In this document: positions 55,332 to 64,000 of the stretch, piece after piece | Layout of the letters: every line of letters starts with the position of its first letter | Numbering within the stretch: position 1 is the first letter of the stretch | Assembly: GCF_025399195.1 (NCBI RefSeq) | Contig: NW_026252089.1 | Location: 248,001 to 312,000, forward strand | From: Umbelopsis ramanniana AG | Taxonomy: Eukaryota > Mucoromycota > Umbelopsidomycetes > Umbelopsidales > Umbelopsidaceae | Direction: 5' to 3' | DNA: 64,000 nucleotides | Translations under genes and position numbers: made by a program | The notes under the pieces: generated by a model | The model's database searches: none | Told to the model about the DNA's origin: nothing | The model's input: only the letters and a program-made list of their open reading frames with translations

Positions 55332-56386
55332 TTTCGATACAAAGTAAAAATTATCTTGCGTACCATGTGAACTTCACTCTGCAAATCTTTCATTATTTTA
55401 GGAAAAATTGACTTTAGCGCAGACGTTTAAAATAATGTTCATGATATAACTACTGAGTGTACCCCAATTCGAGATAAACAACATTGCATCCGAAAGTTGA
55501 TGGTATTGCGTTTTCAATCTTGTTCGTTTCGCCAGACGGAAGATAGGATAATTGTAAGTTTGATGGACAAGAACATTTGTACCCCATGACTTTCTGATGG
55601 TTTGGCAGTGCAAGGAAAAAAAGAAAAATAATAAATCAGTTATATGACCATGATCTACCATGCTAGCGTTGGTCTCCCGTACCCAGTCCATCGAATAAGA
55701 CTCTTGCCCCCTCCTTCCCCTTCACCAAGCCCTGTTATGACCATTTCAGTTTATCAAGATGCAGGATAATGGTATCATGAAACCATAAATTCGACAGGAT
55801 AGTGAACGAGCATGAGGTAGAGGCAGATGTAGTAACAGAGAGACAGGATAGAGAACAGCATGATATATGAGATATAGTTCACTGGTTAATGAAATTCAGC
55901 AAATTTATTTTATAGGCTACTTGACTCAGCCCACGTCGTACGCTTTCTATACCATGACTGCATCCCCGAGTAGCCCACCCTTGCCCCATGTACGAAGAAA
56001 AGAAGAAAAAAAAGAACCCATGGCCTCCATTCAATATCCACGTTCTGCGATCGACATGCATAGGTCATGATGGCATTCAAGGAGTGGATATAGCCAAAAA
56101 AAAAAAAGAGGATGGACGTAACCTTCGAGAGCCCAAGTTGCACAGATTCGCCGCCTAGTCTCTTTCTCTTTGGATGAAGCGGAGTGAAGGCTGTTCTCCA
56201 AAAACCAAGGGGGACAGGCATACACACACACAAGATCTGAGCGGGCGGCGCAATAACAAATTTTTTTCAAAAGTGACTTCGACTATTGTTGTACAGCATC
56301 GGTTCTCTGCTTTACTCTCTTCGTCTCACCTTAGCGTTTCCGTTTTTTCTCTCTCTCTTTCTCTCTCTCTCTTCTTTCTATCACCC
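55332..56386. other. Intergenic region before the KEN-box protein gene
   Basis: 1.06 kb, promoter and 5' leader of the next gene. It ends in a (CT)n-rich leader (separate entry). No other gene is supported. Confidence 0.5.
56347..56376 (+). repeat. CT-rich microsatellite in the 5' leader
   Basis: A run of CT dinucleotides broken by T-rich interruptions ends about 10 bp before the ATG at 56387. It probably lies in the transcript leader. Pyrimidine stretches near start sites are common in fungi. Confidence 0.6.
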
Positions 56387-57343
56387 ATGTCGGTCGTATT
56401 ACGCTCAGCTTCTGGTCCCTTGAACGATATCACTTTGAAAAAGCAACTGAGCGTAGATCGTTCATCTTGTATTAAATCAAAAACATCGAACCCTAGTGTG
56501 CCTGCTGCCGCTCGTTCAAAGACTTCAAGTTTACCACTGGCACTTTCAACACAGGAAACTAGCCCGCTAGCTGAATCCAAGCCTTGCTCGAAACGAAAGC
56601 CTTTGAAGGACATTACTCTCAAAGTATGTCATAAGCTGCCACTAAGCGTCGCTTCATGCCACACCAGCGTATGTAGTTTATCATTTTGATATATTTTCTC
56701 CACTTTTCATTGCTATTTTTTGGGCCATATCGTGCAAAAGGAATCACTGGTACACCATAAAAAAAACCCAGGTGTAACACCAGGCGTGTTTGATTTCGGT
56801 GTTTTCCTTCTGCGGATGCCCCGTCAGCTTTTGACTGGTCGGTTTATCAGCCTCCTCTCCCCCCTCCCCTTTCCGGTTACCATGGTAACCTACCATGACT
56901 ATCCTGCCAATGCATTATGCTCGGTAGCTAACCATCAACTTGTTATGATATAGCCTGCTGAACCAGATGTCGACTTCACTATTTATGTGGATGTCCCGCC
57001 CACGCAACAGCAGCCGCAACCTAAAACAGACAAGTCCACCCAGGTACAAATCGTCCAAGTGGTTACACCCAAATCGGATAAAACAGTTGATGAAGGTACC
57101 CTTGGCAAAGAAAATATCGCTCCGACTACCATATCCGTTGCGCAAAAGAAGAATGACAACCTGCTTATGACCGTCGACAAGTCACTAAAGACCACCAAGA
57201 AACAGCCAACAAAGAAGCAACCGTCGTCTCAATCAAATAAAAGTTCATCCGATGCTACAGCACTCAAGCGTAAACGCAGGACAACCTTGACTATGGAAGT
57301 TTCCACATCGACAAAGCGAGCCTCTCTTCGAATGATGCGATAA
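56387..57343 (+). CDS. Small basic disordered protein with a KEN box
   Basis: A 208-residue protein from exons 56387-56623 and 56954-57343. No folded domain is recognised. It has PLNDITLKKQLS near the N-terminus and a second copy PLKDITLK at the exon 1 end, both sharing PLxDITLK. LGKENIAPT in the middle matches the KEN-box degron of anaphase-promoting-complex targets. The C-terminus is strongly basic (KTTKKQPTKKQ, ALKRKRRTTL, STKRASLRMMR), so nuclear localisation is likely. The intron of 330 bp is longer than most here. A cell-cycle-regulated chromosomal protein is a guess. Confidence 0.6.
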
Positions 57344-58797
57344 TTATCATGTCTCTCGACACCTCAACCATCTTGCACTATTATTTAACTGACCGGAAAC
57401 GAAAGAGCACTCTACCAAAAAAAAAACCACCCCCAACCTTTGCATGCTTATTTGGCGCGCTACCCTGTACAATTTTTCTTTTTTTGCTACTTCTCCTTTT
57501 CATGCTTTCTCTTTAATTGCCTCGGTTCTCACTTTTTTTCTATTCCAAATACCCTGTCTTCCCCTCGAATACCCTTTCACAAAAAGTCCATGTACATACC
57601 TTATTTTCTTCAATCACATCGTCCGTAGTCAACCCTTTTTTTTGTACCGCCTAAAAATTCCCCCTCATCCATATTACAAAAAAAAAAAATTGCACATTCA
57701 ACTTGCTCTCCAGAAATAAAATATCTGCGCATATCTGTAAAACTGAGCTTTTGCGATTCATAAGCTATGCTATGCATGAGAAAGAAGCCAATATTTTGGG
57801 CATACATCATGCAATCCGCTAGTTAGCAATTGTGGCCAATGGAGGGGAGGTCTGAACCTATTCAAAATGAAAGGATGCCGAATTTGGCTATTACTAGGTC
57901 TGCTAGTCTGCATGTTAATATGCAGCAAAACAAACCTCTTTGGATTCAAGCAGTGCTGCTGTGTCTTATTCACGCCTATTTTATTTTCTTTGATTGCACA
58001 AATTGATATATTATCACAATCGCACAGAAAGTCATCTGGATGGTTCATCCATGCGCTTCCCACCGTAACTGTCACGCCTCCTTCCTCTACCTGTCAATCT
58101 CACAGACTAGGGGACACTGCCTCCCCCGCCCCTTTCGGGTTTGAAAATATTAATACTACTCAAGATTAGAAGGTTTTTATCTCACATAATGTCCTCCTTC
58201 TATGCAATCTGAACAGATGAGTAGGTTTTGAGGTACCCCGTTCAGTACAAGACCACTTAGTGTTGGTGCAACGTTACCGACCTCAAGTTTCAAAATTGGT
58301 GGAATAGCCGGCACCCATGGTCCGCGATTTACTCACGAGGAATCCAGTGTAGTACTTTGACCCACATTGCCTAATTATAGCGGTGGTAAGACTGGTTGAT
58401 CACAAACTCATTGAGTAACAAGGCAGGGCAATTATACCTTTTAATCAGCTTGACGACGATGGAAACAGTACACTATCTAGTGATGCAGACAATGATAAAC
58501 CTCCATATACCCTGTTATCCGTTTAGAAGTATGCAATGATATTATCACGCTATTTTTTCAGGAGGGATCGCCCTCATGTACTCCTTGCCAAAGAGTTATC
58601 TGAACAATTGAGAAACTATCAATTCTCAAAGGTTTGGAAACCTTGAATGGGCTGGTGTTCTTCCTGAGATGCTAATATCGTTCAACCTGTCAGCATAAAC
58701 TGCGCTCGCCCGCCTCAGAGGAGAGAGTCACGGAAAAATTGCTTGGATAAGATTTCGAATCAACCCGGAAACGACAGACTACTATTCTCTTTTTCCA
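57344..58797. other. Intergenic region with coding-like fragments (possible relic)
   Basis: The first ~800 bp holds T-rich 3' flank. Between about 58380 and 58680 are reading stretches that look like protein (FNQLDDDGNSTLSSDAD; RDRPHVLLAKELSEQL after a TTTTTTCAG acceptor-like site; LEWAGVLPEMLISFNL), but in different frames and with stops. I could not join them into one gene; a decayed gene or missed exon is possible. Confidence 0.4.
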
Positions 58798-59408
58798 ATG
58801 CTATTCACTGAGCTTACCCATCCACAAATAATTGGTGCACTAGCAGGTAAACTTGCGCGACCAGCCAGTCACCTGGATGCTTATCATATCAAATTTGTGC
58901 TCAATAGTACTAATCCATCCTCATTGTACACCTATCAGCCGCTGGTCACGGATCTCAAATCCTGATCACCGACGCTAACTTTCCTGTGTCAACCGCCACA
59001 CCTTCAACTGCTACAAGAGTCTATCTCAATCTTCGTCCTGGCCAAGTTTCAGCAGATGGTAAGGGATAGCACGCGCATAGTGCGTTAGCTAAGGGGTTAT
59101 GCTGAAACAACTGCTCTTTAGATGTTCTTGCCACCCTCCTGACTGCCGCCCCCATCGAGGCAGTGCACGTTATGGAACCTTCTTCCGAATTTACTACCTT
59201 GGATCATAAGGGCGAGGTACCTATCTTTGATATCTTCCGAGATCTTGTGAAGAAACAGAACGATGGCCTAGAACTACAAAAGATTGAACGCTTCGCGTTT
59301 TATGACTTCGCCCGTAATCAAAATGTCACTCTTGCTATCCAGACCGGTGAAACTCGCCTTTACGGTAATATCATGCTGACTATTGGTGTCAGGCACCCTA
59401 AGGAATAA
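58798..59408 (+). CDS. L-fucose mutarotase / RbsD-FucU family pyranase
   Basis: A 151-residue enzyme from exons 58798-58846, 58939-59058 and 59122-59408 (456 nt). The family interconverts anomers or ring forms of sugars such as fucose or ribose. Visible: MLFTELTHPQIIGALAAAGH, then GHGSQILITDANFP with the catalytic His-Asp region, and ERFAFYDFARNQNVTLAIQT followed by GETRLYGNIMLTIGV, closely like bacterial FucU and vertebrate FUOM (MGHGDEI, RFAFYE, GERAKYGNI). Length is typical. Three exons with normal introns show a resident gene and not bacterial contamination. The substrate (fucose or other) cannot be settled by eye; GMD lies about 19 kb away in the same window. Confidence 0.88.
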
Positions 59409-59514
59409 GCGGGAGAGGGTACCTTCATAATTGAAACAGAGAAAAAAAATAAAAATAAAAATTATTTCTTTGTTGAATGACTTTGAACGTGAAAGCAACG
59501 TATACCTTTTCGTA

Positions 59515-61657
59515 ATGAACTCCAATGCTAGCGAACGCGACGAGAAGAAAGGTGAGAAAGGAACTATGGTTTTTGTTTTTGAGCATGCCGATTGAACTTG
59601 TCCGGGAATACCCAGATCATGATCGTAATGGAGTCGACCATCCCTCCGCCAACCACGCTTCGAATCAAGCCCCAGCCAAAAGGCGGCTCGAATCTACTGA
59701 AGTAGCAGTACCCACTTCCAGCCCTAAAAAGAAAAGAATGGTATGGTATTTTTGCTGATTTTTTACAATCCTATCCTGGATGGTTTCATGACCTATCAAC
59801 TTCTGTACGTAGAAGCAGAAGTCAGCCAGCATCAACATCCTGCAAACCACGCAGCCACTGCCCTTGAAGGAAGTACGCGAGTTTATTTTAGCATGCCTGC
59901 AACCATCTGCACAACATCCCGGTTGGGCTCATTTCACCAACCGTGCCAAGATCAAACATGTTGCGTTGCTTTACGTCCATGGACTGACGGAAAGCATGCT
60001 CCAAGACCCTCCGTACATCAATGAAATATTTAAGGAAAAGTACAATACACATGTAGCTGGCAACAAAAAATCGGTACTTCGAGATCCATTTTTTGACCTC
60101 ATCCAATGCCCTATGACGAAAAGTGCTAAACGTCGGCAAATGGCAGGTAAAGAGTTTTCATAATGTCTGTTGCTGTGTATGAACTGAGCTGATTCGCTTT
60201 GATATAATTTTCCATCTGCATAGCTCTGAAGGCCAAAACTCTATCTCCAAAAGATCTGATCCTCGATCATTCCCAATTAATAGCTTATAGCTATCCTATT
60301 CATAGTTATCATCAAGCGGATTCAGAACTTCCTGAAGGATGGATGGAAACCCCAATAGATAAAAGCAAGATGGTAGAGGACCCAACACGCATAATTTCTT
60401 TGGACTGCGAGATGGTATAGTACTCCACATTTTTATAGATCGAATGTTGTCCTCCAGACAGTGTCAATATTTGAATGTTTGTTTGATAATACCTGGCTGA
60501 CTCGTGTATTAACAGTGTGTCACGACCAAAGGAAGGTCATTGACAAGAGTAGCACTTGTGGATCGAGGTGAGTACTGATGTTCAGTTATGATGACGGCTA
60601 AACAATTACTAATGATTGTATCAACACACACACAAGATGGCAAATTACTGCTCGATGAATTAGTAAAGCCAGACGTACCTATCATTGACTACGTTACACA
60701 ATATAGTGGGATCACGGAAGAAATGTTGAAGGACGTTACAACAACGCACGAAGAGGTTCAGCATATGGTTATGAAACTCTTAGATGAAAACACAATGTTG
60801 CTTGGCCATAGTCTGGACAACGATCTTCAAGCACTGCGTATACGACACCCATTTATTATTGACACGGCTGTGACGTTCCCCCACCCTAGTGGACCGCCAC
60901 TCAAAGCATCCCTAAAATGGCTCACAAACAAGTGGTTATCTAAAGACATACAAAGCGCAAGTTCGGGGCATCATCCTGTTGAGGATGCGCAAGCATGCCT
61001 TGACTTGGTGGAAAAAAAGCTAAGACAAGGGCCATCGTTTGGAATATTTCAGTCTGACATGGATAGCATATTAGATCATCTGTCGGATGCAAGTCAGCCG
61101 AAAACTGGTGCCATCCTTTGTAGTAAAAACACGATGACCAGCAAAAATCAATCACATGCTAATCAAGATGACAGTTACTTTATCACGGCAGACGATGATG
61201 AGTTAGCTCACCAAGTGTGTGCGAAGATAAAACAAAAAGATTTAATTGTGGCTCGGTTCAGATCCTTGGAAGAAACCCTTTTTCAGCAACCGCCGAAACA
61301 TGAAATGGAAATGGCCATCCAAAGGTTTCATGACTACGTTCAAAAGATTTACGACGAGGCTCCTACTGGCACAGTCGTCGTCGTTGCAAATGGTGGTGGA
61401 AACCGGCGCAAATATAATAGGCAAGTCCAAGGTGTCTTGTGAATTTTAGCATTGAAACTCCGGTGTTAACCTGACATGCATGATTTTGGACGAATAGGTT
61501 AACAGAAAGACTGAAAATATATGAGACTGCGTTGAAGAAAGGAGAGGAGGCGCCAGCAGAGCACCTTTGGACCGATGATCTTACTGCAGAAAGAGAAACC
61601 GAGTCTTTGCTTGCCCGCAGTGGCCTCCTGCTGGTTGCATTGAAACCAATCGACTGA
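59515..61657 (+). CDS. REX1/RNH70-type DEDDh RNA exonuclease
   Basis: A 561-residue 3'-5' exonuclease. Exons 59515-59551, 59616-59740, 59813-60146, 60224-60414, 60516-60567, 60637-61431, 61506-61657 (1686 nt). DEDDh residues: IISLDCEMC (Asp, Glu) split by an intron after GAGATG, GHSLDNDLQALRIRHP (Asp), and HHPVEDAQACLDLV (His, Asp). A KRRLESTEV..PKKKRM basic patch suggests nuclear localisation. The family trims 5S rRNA and tRNA 3' ends and snoRNAs. The Met at 59515 with the first intron is preferred; 59525 without it would give a different N-terminus but the same body. At 61420-61505 two splice solutions exist; I use the GT-AG one (see findings). Confidence 0.85.
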
Positions 61658-61811
61658 TTCCAGAATATCCACGCAAAACTGCCACAACGACAAATTTGGC
61701 AACACAAATAAAAAAGTCTTTTTTGCATCAACGTACCACAATTTTTCTAAAAGAATCAGTTTAAAAACCTCTGCCAAGCTAACCTGCCGTTCTCTTCTTT
61801 CTTCGATCACT

Positions 61812-63111
61812 ATGAAAACATTAGCACCATTCCTTCGCTTCTCGTATCGAGCATCTCCTCCATCGTCGAAATCAACCATCTTACTGGATGGCCAACCAGA
61901 TTTTCTTTTTGAATGTTCGACCTGCATACCGCACAAGACACAAAATATCTCCAATGAGGTTGGTAACCTAAAGAAATATGAATCTGTTTGTAGCCAAGGA
62001 GATGACTGAACTGTATTAAAGAAACTTTATGAGGTTCACACTGTGCTTTGTGATCAGCATGAATGTATCTTACAGTCCATCAAATCCACTCATTCGACAC
62101 TCAACACCTTGATCCGTGAGAGTCGAAATTTTACAACCATCATGCAAGATCTGGCATCTTCCTATTTGGCAACACTTGATGCATTCAATACGCTGGACGT
62201 ATCCTGCATTGCGGAATTTGAAGAAAGACTGATGGTAATGTCATTTCCTGACTGGGTACCCCGTTTCTTTGATCACGAGTCTTTGGCGCTAAACCCCCAC
62301 CTACCTCCGACTTTGGACCATGCCTCTCACGTTAGACGATACAGCTTGGAAAGAAACTCGGAGCAAAAACAACCACGTTGTTGCAAGACGTTTTGAGGAT
62401 TGAGCAAAGCATCTGGAATTATCAGAAAACTTGCATGGATATGCTTACATCGATTTCTGTGAACGATGACGCCATGAAGAGATGGATCTTGTACCTAGAA
62501 ATTCAAGCACAGCAGCAGTACGAAGAACAATTTAGACACTTAAAGGTAAGACGACGGTGCGAAAAGAGGTTGCATGTGAGCTTTCCTTTGTTGATGTGTA
62601 CTCACTGCCTTTTTTTTTTTTTGCAACAATTTCAAATTAGGCATTGTTTTCAAGCTGCTCGCCGTCGTTAGCTGATTTCACTTGTGCAATCTGTTTGTCT
62701 ATTTATCACGACCCGACCAAGCTTCCAAGTTGTTCTCACAACTTTTGCAGGTCTTGCTTGGACCAGTGCCCTCCGCTAAGAAAGACGTGGGCCCCCGATC
62801 AACCCCGAGCATGTCCACTGTGCCGCACCCCATTTTTACTATCACAGTGCTGTGACGACACTGAAGTTGCCAAGGCACTGAAAGCGTTCTTTCCCAAGCA
62901 ACTGAAAAAAAAGCAAAAGGAATATAGCAAAGAGCGTGTGCGTGAACGATGGCAGCGGTTTTTGCGTGGAACCGTGTATACATCGTCTGGCGACACTCTA
63001 TATACCATCACCGGCTCTGTCATCATCGCATGGCATGAAAATCCTGAAAGTGTAGACAGTGACCAAAGGGCTAGAGCTGAAATTATGAGCTTTGTGGCCT
63101 GGCCATTCTAG
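61812..63111 (+). CDS. RING-finger protein with helical N-terminal region
   Basis: A 346-residue protein from exons 61812-61958, 62022-62234, 62336-62545 and 62641-63111 (1041 nt). The C-terminal half holds a RING (C3HC4): FTCAICLSIYHDPTKLPSCSH, then NFCRSCLDQ and CPLCRTPF, followed by a basic helix (KKKQKEYSKERVRERWQRFL). The N-terminal half is helical without clear homology and carries a CSTC pair near residue 37. RING proteins of this order are E3 ubiquitin ligases; the substrate is unknown. The first intron has a weak donor (GAG|GTTGGT) and an acceptor (TTAAAG) with little pyrimidine tract, so the N-terminus is the least certain part. Confidence 0.65.
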
Positions 63112-64000
63112 TGGTGCATTTTTAGCGTGTAAAATTTTGTAGCAACATCTCTCATATTAATGATAAAAAGAAAAAGTGTTCCCGGCAGATTTTGTTTCCA
63201 GCGGGTCTTATCGGTGAATCGTACCACTGTGCAAAGCACGTGTACCACATCCATTTTGGTTGAATTGGAAAACAGATGGCACGGACAGACAAAGCCACTG
63301 TAGAAAAATTAAACAATCGACGAAATGGCATTTGCACTGTGAATGACCTTGTGGCTGAAATTCAATGTTGATTTCCAAAACAAAGGTACAAAATGGTTAC
63401 TGAGACTTGTAGGTGTACAGGTGTGTAGCCGCTAGCTTGACATGAACAATGGAAAGTAGTCTCCGTCAACGCCTCCATGTCTGACGTTGAATAGTCGCGA
63501 CAGTCTGGCCCACAGCTGAATCAAGCATCCAATTTTCCTTTCAGAGAAGCGGTCTTATGAAAGGAAAGCCTTTGTCTGGTGTGGAATTGGTTTTTGGCAA
63601 TATGGCGACTACCAAGCGGTTGGCACTTTCTACTGCAGCACCTACAATAGGCAAGTGCACGCCATAATCGGCTTGCCCGAAAGAAACCCCGAACAGCTCT
63701 GGGCAGTAGTGTGCAGGAATCCGTTCCACACGAGAAAAAATGTTCTTTGCTTCCAGACCACTGACAAAGTAAGGGGAAGTCATGCTTATATTTCAATTAA
63801 GTCAATTGCTGTAGGGAACAAATTGAACCTTCAGCAGAATCCAACAGCATGTTCTTCAAGAGCGGTTTCATCTATGCAGGCGGTTCAGGAGCAATGATTT
63901 GAATTAACGAAAGTACTATTTAAAGATTGTACAATGCGCTGGGAGCTAGCATTTAGTGGACATCTCTTTCCATTGCACGTTTTCGCAAAATGATACGATG
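63112..64000. other. Right end, mostly non-coding
   Basis: Holds the 3' flank of the RING gene and, on the minus strand, a possible terminal exon (separate entry). Its upstream exons would lie left of or beyond the window end and could not be linked. Confidence 0.4.
63541..63760 (-). CDS. Possible terminal exon of a minus-strand gene (partial)
   Basis: A 72-codon open stretch ending in a stop looks coding: ESANRLVVAILPKT, PELFGVSFGQADYGVHLP. It starts after a TTTGTCAG acceptor-like site. I recognise no family. No upstream exon with the right phase was found before base 64000, so it may be a fragment or a chance frame. Confidence 0.35.

Noticed and set aside
1-64000. tRNA, rRNA, CRISPR arrays, operons and bacterial ribosome-binding sites
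   Set aside because: No cloverleaf with a GGTTCGA-type arm, no rRNA stretches and no spaced direct-repeat arrays were found; the window is eukaryotic, so operon and ribosome-site logic does not apply.

Overview
This window is nuclear DNA from a filamentous fungus, most likely an early-diverging one (Mucoromycota, probably Mucorales-like). Genes sit close together on both strands and are cut by many short introns (mostly 55-150 bp, GT..AG). Fungal-specific families are present: two Zn(II)2Cys6 regulators, BIG1, SPF1, SPT7 and a tandem-bromodomain RSC4-like protein. A GDP-mannose 4,6-dehydratase also fits a fucose-containing Mucoromycota cell wall; this placement is inference. I see no prokaryotic signals, CRISPR array, rRNA, tRNA or intact transposon. 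All gene models were spliced by eye from frame, conserved motifs and GT/AG sites. Nearly all complete models keep an open frame and sum to a multiple of three.

Left part (1-16 kb): the 3'-truncated IPI3/WDR18 ribosome-assembly gene; an MFS transporter of the DAL5/TNA1-like type convergent with a Leu3-like zinc-cluster regulator; an HSPA12-like Hsp70; and, divergent from it, the 15-exon P5A ATPase SPF1, whose start codon appears to be split by an intron.

Middle part (16-35 kb): BIG1 (V-ATPase assembly, cell wall) divergent from a bromodomain/ankyrin/bromodomain chromatin protein; a long CAMK-like kinase; an uncharacterised disordered protein; calcipressin (RCAN); a secreted SGNH (CE2-like) esterase; a 2.6-kb gene-poor stretch; a small unknown protein divergent from a TRAIP-like RING protein.

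Right part (35-64 kb): a PAS plus zinc-cluster regulator with a 36-nt microexon; GDP-mannose 4,6-dehydratase; a gene fusing Tom20 to a SET/MYND domain, divergent from a small mitochondrial protein; a 20-exon SPT7 with an 11-nt microexon and a GC-AG intron; a 959-residue fungal protein; a Q/G/S-rich repeat protein only 165 bp from a divergent C2-domain gene; a small basic protein with a KEN box; an L-fucose mutarotase/RbsD-type enzyme; a REX1/RNH70-type exonuclease; and a RING protein.

The genes do not form one pathway. Themes that recur are chromatin and transcription (SPT7, RSC4-like, two Zn2Cys6 factors), ER/vacuole and wall biogenesis (SPF1, BIG1, GMD), fucose chemistry (GMD, FucU-like), mitochondria (Tom20-SET, the small protein) and signalling (kinase, calcipressin). 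The most unusual observations are the Tom20-SET/MYND fusion, the split initiation codon of SPF1, the ankyrin repeats between two bromodomains, and the microexons.
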